Shown: one piece after another, positions 1-7,808 of the stretch
Layout of the letters: the number at the start of each line of letters is the position of its first letter
Position numbering within the stretch: the first letter of the stretch is position 1
Assembly: GCF_006494425.1 (NCBI RefSeq)
Contig: NZ_VHIV01000010.1
Location: 62,001 to 126,000 of the forward strand
Direction of reading: 5' to 3'
Length of the DNA stretch: 64,000 bases
DNA from: Bacillus dicomae
GTDB taxonomy: Bacteria; Bacillota; Bacilli; Bacillales; Bacillaceae_G
The notes under the pieces: model-generated
Databases searched by the model: none
Told to the model about the DNA's origin: nothing
What the model saw: the letters and a program-made list of their open reading frames with translations, nothing else
Translations under genes and position numbers: made by a program

Positions 1-241
1 AGACTATCCCTACTAAGATTATATACAATATATATTTTATATTTCCTTGTTTCTTTGTTTGAATTAAAATATATATCCCACTTAGGAACATAACGAATAA
101 GCGTGTAATAACTCCAATGGTCGTATCAATTTTTAAAACCATGATACAGAACGCTGTAAGTAAATCTAAAATCGGTTGCAACAAAATAAAGATTAGTAGA
201 AAATTTTCAAATTTATTACTTTTACTATTTTCGCTTAACAT
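1..241 (-). CDS. Partial polytopic membrane protein, O-antigen ligase-like (5' end only)
   Basis: The first 80 codons of a gene whose 3' part lies beyond the left edge of the window. The ATG at 241-239 is preceded by an AGGTT/GAGG ribosome site. The peptide begins MLSENSKSNKFENF and continues into hydrophobic helices (FLLIFILLQPILDLLTAF, then VITRLFVMFLSGIYIL) separated by short polar loops, so it is an integral membrane protein. The start resembles the N-terminus of Bacillus O-antigen ligase/polymerase-like proteins, which act on lipid-linked glycans at the outer membrane face. That family assignment is from memory of the N-terminal pattern and is uncertain. The downstream glycosyltransferase and flippase genes agree with a polysaccharide role. 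Confidence 0.6.
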   Translation of the reverse strand, partial: MLSENSKSNKFENFLLIFILLQPILDLLTAFCIMVLKIDTTIGVITRLFVMFLSGIYILIQTKKQGNIKYILYIILVGIV

Positions 242-511
242 CTAGAACCTCCATAACTATTACCTAATTTCAATCTATACAGTTAATATTTTTTCTCATC
301 TCAAATATTTATTATAACATATATTTTTTAATTAAACGTCTCACATTTCTACCCCAACCTTACCTTTCAAAAAAAGATTATTTGTATTTTCAAGCGCTTT
401 CTTTCCTCATTTTTTCTTTTTTTCTACATGTAACGAAAATGCATTGTTATTTACATAACTTTAGTGTATATTTTTTCTCTGGAACATCTTTAGGAGGAAG
501 GGATTACAGCA

Positions 512-1144
512 ATGTTATTAATCGACATATTTACGTTTCTTGGCATTATCGCCGCTGCTATTTCCGGTACATTAGTTGGTTTAAAAAAAGATTTAGATTT
601 ATTCGGTGTCCTTTGTTTAGCTGTAGCTACTGCGCTCGGCGGCGGTATTATTCGTGATATTATGATCGGTAACCTGCCTCCTGTCGCATTTGTTAAACCT
701 ATTTACTTTTTCGTAAGCGTATTATCAGCACTATTTACTTGTATGTTTTTTGAGCGTATCAATAAACTGCAAGTCGTTATTATGCTTTCTGATGCTGTTG
801 GCTTAGGTGTTTTTACAGCTATTGGTGCAAATGCGGCAATGTCACATCATGTTGACGCCTCATTTCTAGTCGTTTCAATGGGAGTCATTACAGGTATTGG
901 AGGCGGCATTTTGCGTGACATTTGCGCTCAAGATATCCCCTATGTATTTCGAAAAGAGATTTACGCAATCGCTTCTATTTTAGGAGCAATTAGTTTCCTA
1001 ATCACATATGCAATGGGTGCACACGTATTAGCTTTCTATGTTTGTTTATTAGTAACATTCATTATTCGTGTTGTCACTGTAATATATAATGTACATTTCC
1101 CAGTTTTCTTTAAAACACATGCTAAAATTAATAAAGGCCATTAA
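512..1144 (+). CDS. TRIC-type cation channel family protein (UPF0126)
   Basis: A 210-residue membrane protein with seven predicted hydrophobic segments and two copies of the family repeat. Each repeat carries a glycine-rich turn (LGGGIIRD near residue 45, GIGGGILRD near residue 130), the hallmark of UPF0126/TRIC proteins. Family members form homotrimeric potassium-permeable channels; the substrate here is inferred. An AGGAGG site at 492-497 is well spaced from the ATG. The length is typical for bacterial members. It is followed at once by a hairpin with 10-bp arms at 1143-1168, so it is probably monocistronic. Confidence 0.85.
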   Translation: MLLIDIFTFLGIIAAAISGTLVGLKKDLDLFGVLCLAVATALGGGIIRDIMIGNLPPVAFVKPIYFFVSVLSALFTCMFFERINKLQVVIMLSDAVGLGVFTAIGANAAMSHHVDASFLVVSMGVITGIGGGILRDICAQDIPYVFRKEIYAIASILGAISFLITYAMGAHVLAFYVCLLVTFIIRVVTVIYNVHFPVFFKTHAKINKGH

Positions 1145-1168
1145 GAGAATTCTACATAGAATTCTCTT
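1143..1168 (+). terminator. Hairpin after the TRIC gene
   Basis: Perfect inverted repeat AAGAGAATTC-tacata-GAATTCTCTT beginning at the stop codon of the TRIC gene. It is followed by a short AT-rich tract rather than a strong T-run, so termination may be partial. Confidence 0.55.
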
Positions 1169-1241
1169 AATTTATATACTATTCTACACACTAATGTAGA
1201 GTAATTGCATATAAAAATATATAATTATATTAGAACCAAAA

Positions 1242-1256
1242 ATGAAAACGCTTTAT
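1242..1256 (+). promoter_or_regulatory. cre-like site upstream of hemAT
   Basis: ATGAAAACGCTTTAT matches the CcpA operator consensus WTGNAANCGNWNNCW at all but one fixed position. It lies just before the ribosome site of hemAT, a position where CcpA would act as a roadblock. One degenerate match in AT-rich DNA can arise by chance. Confidence 0.3.
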
Positions 1257-1273
1257 AAACAGGGGGAAGAATG

Positions 1274-2575
1274 ATGCTTGGGGTTTTTAAAAAACATACA
1301 AATAAAACAAAAACCAGTATACTTGAATTAAGTAAAGATCAACAAATCACTTTTAACGTGCCTACTAATTCTGAACTGAAAGTTCAAATGGACATGCTAC
1401 ATATTTCAAAAGAAGATTTACAAATCGTAAAGGTACTACAGCCCTTTATTTATGAAGAAATTGATTGGATTACGGAAAAGTTCTATGCCAATATTACAAA
1501 ACAGCCTAATTTAATTACTATTATTGAACGTTACAGTTCTATTCCAAAACTAAAGCAAACTTTAAAAACACATATAAAAGAATTATTCAGCGGAGATATG
1601 CATGAAGATTTCATTGAACAACGTGTTAGAATTGCAAAAAGACATGTACAAATTGGGTTACATAGAAAATGGTATACAGCTGCTTATCAAGAATTATTCC
1701 GCTCTATCATGAAGATTTTAAAAACAAAAATTACAACAATTGACGATTTTTCTTATTCTATAAACGTAATAAATAAATTATTTACACTTGAACAAGAACT
1801 TGTTATTGCAGCCTATGAATCTGAATATGAAAGAATGCAAAAGGAACTTGAAAAAGAAAAAGAAATAACATCTATGACCATTACGCATATTGCAACAGAA
1901 TTAGCCTCTGTATCTGAAAAAACGAGCGCTTCTATTCAACAGTTAACCGCCAAATCTGAAACGATTGTAGAAATTGCCAAAACAGGCACATCATTAGCTA
2001 CAACATCAGAAGAAAAAGCAAATAAAGGTAAAGAACAATTAAATCAGCAAAATAAACGAATGGAATACATTCAAACGAACATGGAAACAATTATTACAGA
2101 TACTCATGAACTTCTCGATATTTCCAACAAAATTAATGAAATTATAGATATTGTAAAATCAATTGCAGAGCAAACAAATTTGCTTGCACTAAATGCTGCG
2201 ATTGAATCTGCACGTGCTGGGGAATTTGGCAAGGGCTTTTCTGTTGTAGCTGGAGAGATTCGAAAGTTATCAGAGCAAACGAAAGAATCTATATTCAACG
2301 TTACAAAGCTCGTTGAAAAAACTAATGAACAAATTATTCGCGTATCTTCTTCAGTGAAACAAATTAGCTCCCTCGTATCTGAAGGAACGGATGGTATGTC
2401 TGCAACAGATCAATATTTCCAAGAAATTGTAAAAGACATGTCTAACTCAAAAGAACAGAATAAAAAAATTGAAAATGAGTTAGAAACCATTTCACAAGTA
2501 ATGAAAGGAATTCAAGACGATTCCTCAAAAATGGCTCTAACAGCTGATAGTTTACAACTGGAACTGAACCGATAA
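1274..2575 (+). CDS. hemAT: Heme-based aerotaxis transducer HemAT (globin-coupled chemoreceptor)
   Basis: Soluble oxygen-sensing chemoreceptor with an N-terminal globin domain (about residues 20-180) and a C-terminal MCP signalling domain. The likely proximal heme ligand is the His in AKRHVQIGL (residue 124 from this start). The signalling tip is canonical: [19 protein letters not shown], with long flanking coiled coils. There are no transmembrane segments, as expected for HemAT, and the length (433 aa) matches B. subtilis HemAT. Two ATGs lie in tandem (1271 and 1274). The AGGGGG at 1261-1266 is better spaced for the second, so 1274 is chosen. The stop codon TAA lies inside a copy of the ATAAAGTGAARC repeat described in the findings. 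Confidence 0.9.
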   Translation: MLGVFKKHTNKTKTSILELSKDQQITFNVPTNSELKVQMDMLHISKEDLQIVKVLQPFIYEEIDWITEKFYANITKQPNLITIIERYSSIPKLKQTLKTHIKELFSGDMHEDFIEQRVRIAKRHVQIGLHRKWYTAAYQELFRSIMKILKTKITTIDDFSYSINVINKLFTLEQELVIAAYESEYERMQKELEKEKEITSMTITHIATELASVSEKTSASIQQLTAKSETIVEIAKTGTSLATTSEEKANKGKEQLNQQNKRMEYIQTNMETIITDTHELLDISNKINEIIDIVKSIAEQTNLLALNAAIESARAGEFGKGFSVVAGEIRKLSEQTKESIFNVTKLVEKTNEQIIRVSSSVKQISSLVSEGTDGMSATDQYFQEIVKDMSNSKEQNKKIENELETISQVMKGIQDDSSKMALTADSLQLELNR

Positions 2576-2642
2576 AGTGAAGCTTATGTCAGTAGAGATT
2601 CTTTATCTCTGCTAATTCTTAATCCTCATCTTCTACCCATAA

Positions 2643-2669
2643 AAAAAGAATCCAAACTGGATTCTTTTT
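2643..2669. terminator. Bidirectional terminator between hemAT and the convergent membrane gene
   Basis: Perfect 11-bp stem AAAAAGAATCC-aaact-GGATTCTTTTT with A-run and T-run on both sides, placed between two convergent genes. A second, imperfect hairpin (AGTAGAGAT...ATCTCTGCT) lies upstream at about 2592-2612. Confidence 0.85.
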
Positions 2670-3981
2670 ATTTTCTGAAGAATATTTTTTGACAATAAAC
2701 ATAACTCATATAAACACCAAAGCTTTGCAATATAAACAACGCTGGCACTATAAGATTGTAGTATGCCATATCTACTTGGAAGAGTCGTAATAATACATAT
2801 CCGCTAATTAACAATAAGAACAACATATATCCTTCGTTTTGTTGTTTCTTAATAAGAAAGTGTAATAAAGCGATAGACATAAACAATATTACCGCTATAT
2901 ATATAAGTTTTTCACATTTAAATAGAATAGAATGTATTCCTTCATCTGAGAATTGATTAATTACTGGCTTTAAAAGTTTAAATCTTTCTTCTTCAATCTC
3001 TTTTAACTTTTGATCAATATGCTCTGTTACGTTTTGATTTTTAGTTATTTTTTCCTCATTTTTACCTTTTCCAATTAAAACAGATTGAACATACGTTTCA
3101 TTTGAAAGCGTATATTGTGACATTCCCATTGTCTGAATTCCATAACTTACTCCAAAATGAGCACTATAAAATAGAATAAGTATCCCTATCATCTTTAACA
3201 GTACCTTTTGTTTCATTGCTGATTGAAATAGTTCAATTAACAACACGTATACAGCAATGAAAATAGGAAGAAATAATCCCATTGGGAAAATCATATTACT
3301 ACATGCAAATAAAATTGCTGAAAACACCCACATATAAGGATGCTCTAAACCTTTATATAAAAGTATGTAACAAGCCAAATAAAATAAAAATATTGCAAGT
3401 GATTCTGATGTTAATAAGGAACTCATAAATATATTTGGAATATATAAAGCGTAAAATACAGACGCTATACGGCCACATTCTTCTCCGAAAACCATTGCTG
3501 CAATACGATAAATGAAAAATGCAGTCCCTGTGCAAAATAAAATATTAAATAACTGCAATGCGAATACTGTATCGCCAAATACACGAATAATAATTGATTC
3601 ATAAATAATAAAAGGTAACTGCGCTACGTTCTCTACATTATTACCCATTGCAACCTGCTTTGCAGACTCAAACATCGCTTTCATATCACCAATTATCGGA
3701 ACGTCTACAAATAGAACCATACTAAGTCTCACAACTATAGATGTACTCATAAGAAACACAAGAAATTGTTTATCCGTAAAACGATACTGTAAAATCGATG
3801 CCACTAAAAGCATGAGAATAACAAAAATAACCAATACGATTGTTACACTTGTTGTACTGTCTCCAAAAAATTGTTTGCTTGTTTCAAACGCAGACCAACA
3901 ACTATAAACAAAAAATGCAAGCATCGCACCAATCATTATTTTACTAAAAAAAGACGAAAAATTTGTTTGTATATGATTCAT
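2668..3981 (-). CDS. Polytopic membrane glycosyltransferase, GT-C fold (GT39-like)
   Basis: A 437-residue protein with about ten hydrophobic segments and an acidic residue in the first extracytoplasmic loop (VPIIGDMKAMFESAKQ), as in GT-C glycosyltransferases that take sugars from polyprenyl phosphate donors. The middle part (LLNILFCTGT-type segment, GRIASVFYALYIPNIF, YKGLEHPYMWVF) is clearly paralogous to the protein at 9457-10914. It is therefore likely to modify a surface glycan or protein; donor and acceptor are unknown. The C-terminal portion has a charged segment (EEKITKNQN... KEIEEERFKLL) outside the membrane. ATG start with an AGAGGTG site. Confidence 0.7.
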   Translation of the reverse strand: MNHIQTNFSSFFSKIMIGAMLAFFVYSCWSAFETSKQFFGDSTTSVTIVLVIFVILMLLVASILQYRFTDKQFLVFLMSTSIVVRLSMVLFVDVPIIGDMKAMFESAKQVAMGNNVENVAQLPFIIYESIIIRVFGDTVFALQLFNILFCTGTAFFIYRIAAMVFGEECGRIASVFYALYIPNIFMSSLLTSESLAIFLFYLACYILLYKGLEHPYMWVFSAILFACSNMIFPMGLFLPIFIAVYVLLIELFQSAMKQKVLLKMIGILILFYSAHFGVSYGIQTMGMSQYTLSNETYVQSVLIGKGKNEEKITKNQNVTEHIDQKLKEIEEERFKLLKPVINQFSDEGIHSILFKCEKLIYIAVILFMSIALLHFLIKKQQNEGYMLFLLLISGYVLLRLFQVDMAYYNLIVPALFILQSFGVYMSYVYCQKIFFRK

Positions 3982-4293
3982 ATGTCCATTGCACCTCTAT
4001 TTCCATTCATAACAAAACGATTCTATCATGAATAGGTACACAGCTGATAGGGAATTTCTATGACAAATACAGGGTCCTAATTTTTTCACTTGCAATGTAA
4101 GCGAATCCTCTTTTACACTACACTTTATATAAGATAACTTTTCTTTCAGTTACATGAATACAAATACAGAAGTTTTACTAACCCTCTTCTGGAATTCTTT
4201 ACTTCATTAAATATCTATGGATTTTTAATATTTTTGTACTCCAATTACAATACATGTCATTCTGATTGAAAACAGAAAATAGGGGCTGACCAT
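3982..4293. other. Intergenic region between divergent genes, no clear feature
   Basis: 312 bp separating the minus-strand GT-C gene from the plus-strand thioesterase. It must hold both promoters, but no convincing -35/-10 pair, operator or small gene was seen. It is AT-rich. Confidence 0.5.
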
Positions 4294-4806
4294 ATGGAAA
4301 AGAAATTCATGCGAGAATCCAAAGCAATTAAAACAACACGTGTTTTTCCAAATGATTTAAATAATCATCAAACACTTTTCGGAGGGAAATTATTAGCAGA
4401 AATTGATAGTATCGCTTCAATCGCAGCTGCAAGACATAGCCGTAAACATTGCGTAACAGCATCTATTGATTCTGTTGATTTTTTAACTCCTATTCACCAA
4501 GCAGATTCTGTTTGTTACGAAGCATTCGTATGTTATACAGGAAAATCTTCCATGGAAGTGTTCGTAAAAGTAATTGCAGAGAACTTATTAGCAGGAGAAC
4601 GTAGAATAGCTGCAACATGCTTCATTACATTCGTTGCGTTAAAAGACGGAAAACCTTCATCTGTTCCACAAGTACTACCTGAAACGGAAGAAGAACATTG
4701 GCTACACACAACTGGTTCAGAGCGTGCAGAGAATAGAAAAAAAGGACGTTTAAAAAGCAAAGAAATGGCTGAAGTATTAACATTGAGTAAACCTTGGAAT
4801 ATGTAA
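4294..4806 (+). CDS. Acyl-CoA thioesterase, hotdog fold (YkhA-like)
   Basis: A 170-residue single-domain thioesterase. The N-terminal half has the family signature: NHQTLFGGKLLAEIDSIAS with the catalytic-type Asp/Glu on the hot-dog helix, followed by CVTASIDSVDFLTPI. The C-terminus is a basic tail. Such enzymes hydrolyse fatty acyl-CoAs in the cytosol. AGGGG lies 8 nt before the ATG. A strong terminator follows, so the gene stands alone. Residues and length agree with Bacillus YkhA. Confidence 0.88.
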   Translation: MEKKFMRESKAIKTTRVFPNDLNNHQTLFGGKLLAEIDSIASIAAARHSRKHCVTASIDSVDFLTPIHQADSVCYEAFVCYTGKSSMEVFVKVIAENLLAGERRIAATCFITFVALKDGKPSSVPQVLPETEEEHWLHTTGSERAENRKKGRLKSKEMAEVLTLSKPWNM

Positions 4807-4816
4807 TAACTGATTT

Positions 4817-4853
4817 ACCTTCCTTTTTACAAATTAAAAAGGAAGGTTTTTTT
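4817..4853 (+). terminator. Intrinsic terminator after the thioesterase gene
   Basis: ACCTTCCTTTTT ... AAAAAGGAAGGT stem followed by seven or more T residues. Confidence 0.85.
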
Positions 4854-4983
4854 ATATAAAATACATAGTGTTGATTTACAAAGTTTATATGCGGTAAACT
4901 TATACAGATGTTCTTGTAATCTTCTTCCTTGCAAAAGGCCTATATAATGTACAACATAAAAAATTTGAGGAGATAATAATTAT

Positions 4984-5964
4984 ATGATGGAACAAACTCA
5001 ACTCGTTTCCGTTATTGTCCCGCTGTATAATGCGGAAAAATACATTGAAGAGACGATGGAATCAATACTGAATCAAACATATAAAAATATTGAAATTGTA
5101 ATTGTTGATGATGGAAGTAAAGATCAATCATCTTCTATCGTTCAAAATCTCAAGAAAAAATACCCTGAACAAATAAAATATATCTTACAAGAAAATCAAG
5201 GCGTTTCCGTTGCTCGTAATACAGGAATTGAAAATGCAAACGGAGAATATATTTCTTTTCTTGATAGTGATGATTTATGGCATTCAACAAAAATTGAAAA
5301 GCAAATCGAAAGCATGCACAAAAACAATATGAACGCCTGCTATTGTGGATATATGAACTTTTATGAAGAAACTGGTGAAAAAGTTGAAAACACAACAAAC
5401 TTTGTAAAAGGGAATATGACGAAGGCCTTCTTAACACATCAAGTTTTTGCTCAAACAAGTACATGGATTTTCAAAAAATCTATCGTAATGGATCATAACA
5501 TTCGGTTTACACCAGGATGTAGCTGGGGAGAAGACTTAGAATTTCTTTTTAAATTAATGAGTGTAACAAATGTATGTTATGTGGATGAGTATTTAACATA
5601 CTACCGAATCCTATCAGGAGGAAATCTTTCTTCAAATTATAAAGATTATGAATTAAAAACAACAAAAGAATTAGAAGTATTTAATCGAATGAAAGATTGG
5701 ATTCATAATAAATCAAAAGACTTAATCACAAATGATTCTACAGAACTGATTGAAATTCTTGAAACTTACTTATTCCCATATACAGTCATTAACAATGCTT
5801 GTATATACATTAAAGGACACTCAAAATTAGATAAATCAAAGGTTCAGTTAATTAAAAGTGATATAAAGAAATATTGTCGCAAAATCTATTCAAAAAATGG
5901 AAAACGAAGCAAAAAGTTATATGCGATGCTTTGGTTTGTACGCATCAAATTTTTATTTTCTTAA
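4984..5964 (+). CDS. Family 2 glycosyltransferase
   Basis: A 326-residue cytosolic GT-A enzyme. The nucleotide-binding start SVIVPLYNAEKYIEETMESI and VIVDDGS, and the DXD-type metal site FLDSDD near residue 95, are typical of GT2. The ED in SWGEDLEFLFK (about residue 183) matches the usual catalytic-base region. The C-terminus is basic (KKYCRKIYSKNGKRSKK) and may lie against the membrane. It is followed by the flippase gene in the same direction after about 90 bp, so the pair probably builds and exports a lipid-linked glycan. Promoter candidate: TATAAT at 4943-4948 with no good -35. Confidence 0.85.
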   Translation: MMEQTQLVSVIVPLYNAEKYIEETMESILNQTYKNIEIVIVDDGSKDQSSSIVQNLKKKYPEQIKYILQENQGVSVARNTGIENANGEYISFLDSDDLWHSTKIEKQIESMHKNNMNACYCGYMNFYEETGEKVENTTNFVKGNMTKAFLTHQVFAQTSTWIFKKSIVMDHNIRFTPGCSWGEDLEFLFKLMSVTNVCYVDEYLTYYRILSGGNLSSNYKDYELKTTKELEVFNRMKDWIHNKSKDLITNDSTELIEILETYLFPYTVINNACIYIKGHSKLDKSKVQLIKSDIKKYCRKIYSKNGKRSKKLYAMLWFVRIKFLFS

Positions 5965-6057
5965 ATAAAAAAATATGCTTTTAAACATTCTTTCCAGAAA
6001 CAAATTAAATTTACAAATAGGACAAGTATGTCCCGACGAATAGAAAGGTCTTTTTCC

Positions 6058-7479
6058 ATGAAAACAAATAAAATCCTTAAAAATGCCTCCTACCTCTTTG
6101 TAGGAAATATTACTGTTCGATTTGTACTTGCTATTGCTACGATTCTCTTTGCAAGATATGTTTCACCAGATGAGTACGGGATGTTTACAGTTGCATTAGC
6201 AGTTTCCGCTGTCATTTGTTATTTTACGGATGCAGGTTTGACACATACGTTTATGCGTGAAGGAACGAGAAGTGACGCTAACATTAGCGTATTAATAAGT
6301 AGTTATTTACGTATTCGTTTATTATTAGCTATCGTAATTTCTGTGCTCTTCGCTATTTTCGCTCAGTTCTTCTACACTGATGCTTACTTACGTGCCATGG
6401 TATATTGGGTCGTACTACCAACCATGTTTGGAGCCACTTTACAAGGTGTTGGGATGGCTTACTTCCAAGTAACAGAACGTATGCAATTTACAGCGATTAT
6501 TTCTGTACTACAAGGTGTGACAGCCGCTGCCGCTCTTCTGCTAGGGATGTCATTTGAATGGTCACTTATGATGGTCGCTGCCATGTACGGAATATCTAGC
6601 CTTGTAACAGGAATCATTGCCTTTATAATGACAATCCGCTATACAACAATTCATAAGGGCTGGGATAAAGGCATCTTAGATCAATTACTTATTTTCACAA
6701 TCAACGGCGTTATCATTATGCTTTTGCCGCAGTTAGGTCCCATTATATTAGAAAAAGTTTCAGCGAATGAGCAAGTTGGATTCTTTGGGGCTGCCTATAA
6801 AATACCTGCTGTACTTTATCAAATACCTGGTGTAATCGCAGCAGCCTTTTATCCAAAATTATTCGCTTTCGGAAATGAAAAAAATATTGAGGAACATAGA
6901 AAGCTATCTCAATTTGAATTAAAACTTATGTCCTTCTTAGGTATGGGAATTGCTATCCCCTTTATCGCTAATCCAAGTTTTTGGATTGTTACTTTATTAG
7001 GTGAAAAATATGCACCAGCGGGTAATGCTCTTGCAATTTTAGCCTTTATGGTCATTTTACAATCTATCAACTATCCACTTGCCGATAACTTAACAACAAT
7101 TGGACAACAGTGGAAGCGTGCGACAATAATGGGAATCGGATTGGTTGTTGGCATCATAAGTTATATTATTTTAGGTAGCAAATTTGGAATGATGGGAGCT
7201 TCTCTAGCAGCTATCATTACTGAACTTACTTTATTAATTGGATTTACCTTATTTGTCCGTAAAGGTTTCAAGCTATTATTTAAAGGAATTATATTTAATA
7301 GCATCGCATTTATAATCAGTTACGCTCTATACCGCACAGTATTAATGAACTTACCACCACTAGTAGCTTTAACGCTCACCGGTATATTGTACGGCATTAT
7401 CGGCCTTGCCATTGATCCACAAATACGTGAGTTACTTTTAGGGTTCGTAAATAAAAAGCTCGGCAAGAACATAGCATAA
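6058..7479 (+). CDS. Polysaccharide flippase, MOP superfamily (Wzx-like)
   Basis: About 473 residues with 12-14 membrane segments. The start MKTNKILKNASYLFVGNI and the segment FARYVSPDEYGMFTVALAVS are typical of lipid-linked oligosaccharide flippases (polysaccharide biosynthesis protein family). An in-frame ATG at 6028 would add ten polar residues. The ATG at 6058 is chosen because AGAAAGG sits at usual spacing and homologues begin at MKTNK. Its substrate is probably the product of the glycosyltransferase just upstream. The stop codon lies in a copy of the ATAAAGTGAAAC repeat. Confidence 0.85.
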   Translation: MKTNKILKNASYLFVGNITVRFVLAIATILFARYVSPDEYGMFTVALAVSAVICYFTDAGLTHTFMREGTRSDANISVLISSYLRIRLLLAIVISVLFAIFAQFFYTDAYLRAMVYWVVLPTMFGATLQGVGMAYFQVTERMQFTAIISVLQGVTAAAALLLGMSFEWSLMMVAAMYGISSLVTGIIAFIMTIRYTTIHKGWDKGILDQLLIFTINGVIIMLLPQLGPIILEKVSANEQVGFFGAAYKIPAVLYQIPGVIAAAFYPKLFAFGNEKNIEEHRKLSQFELKLMSFLGMGIAIPFIANPSFWIVTLLGEKYAPAGNALAILAFMVILQSINYPLADNLTTIGQQWKRATIMGIGLVVGIISYIILGSKFGMMGASLAAIITELTLLIGFTLFVRKGFKLLFKGIIFNSIAFIISYALYRTVLMNLPPLVALTLTGILYGIIGLAIDPQIRELLLGFVNKKLGKNIA

Positions 7480-7497
7480 AGTGAAACTTTAATCAGT
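7476..7497 (+). repeat. Short copy of ATAAAGTGAAAC repeat at stop codon
   Basis: ATAAAGTGAAACTTTAATCA is identical over its first 22 positions with the long element before walR at 51083. The TAA of the flippase gene is part of it. A small GCAG-tttta-CTGC hairpin follows. Confidence 0.7.
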
Positions 7498-7526
7498 AGC
7501 AGTTTTACTGCCCATTCATGCAGAAT

Positions 7527-7573
7527 AAAAGTCGCTTTCTTTCTCATAAATTCGAGAAAGAAAGCGACTTTTT
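7527..7573 (+). terminator. Long intrinsic terminator after the flippase gene
   Basis: AAAGTCGCTTTCTTTCTC ... GAGAAAGAAAGCGACTTT forms an 18-bp stem with an 8-nt loop, followed by TTTATTT. Confidence 0.88.
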
Positions 7574-7591
7574 ATTTGCTAATACACCATT

Positions 7592-7687
7592 TCAAGTATG
7601 ATGAACGAGTGTACTTTTAAATTTTGGACCGTAAAAATCAGGAAAATGAGCAAGAAACATTTGAATACCACTCTGCTCTACCATCAT
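7592..7687 (-). CDS. Small hypothetical ORF (31 aa)
   Basis: Encodes MMVEQSGIQMFLAHFPDFY... ending VHHT. GGGGGAA lies just before the ATG. A TATAAT at 7728-7723 (minus strand) lies upstream, followed by TTGACCAGTGGTTAA, which resembles the TetR operator seen before the RND gene. It could be a truncated remnant or a leader peptide. No family is recognised. It is divergent from the ABC-F gene. Confidence 0.3.
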   Translation of the reverse strand: MMVEQSGIQMFLAHFPDFYGPKFKSTLVHHT

Positions 7688-7702
7688 TTCCCCCTTTAAT
7701 TA

Positions 7703-7718
7703 CTTAACCACTGGTCAA
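7703..7718 (-). promoter_or_regulatory. TetR-like operator candidate
   Basis: On the minus strand, TTGACCAGTGGTTAAG is a near dyad (TGACCA-G-TGGTTA) placed at the expected start point of the small ORF. It resembles TGACCAGTTGGTCA before the RND pump gene, but the spacer is shorter and one arm imperfect. Confidence 0.3.
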
Positions 7719-7762
7719 TTGTATTATATATTTTTGAAATGATAGCATTCTATCCAAGAATT

Positions 7763-7785
7763 TAGTATCATGATTCAAGATACTA
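7763..7785. promoter_or_regulatory. Operator-like dyad upstream of the ABC-F gene
   Basis: TAGTATC-N9-GATACTA is a perfect 7-bp dyad 24 bp before the start codon. A closely related sequence occurs upstream of pepF at 40624-40646 (19 of 23 positions identical). Confidence 0.45.
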
Positions 7786-7808
7786 TTTAGAAATGAACGG
7801 AGGACATT

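Noticed and set aside
382-657. 91-codon frame overlapping the TRIC gene start
   Set aside because: It lies in another frame over the TRIC gene and its promoter, has a biased Phe/Cys/Arg composition and no ribosome site.
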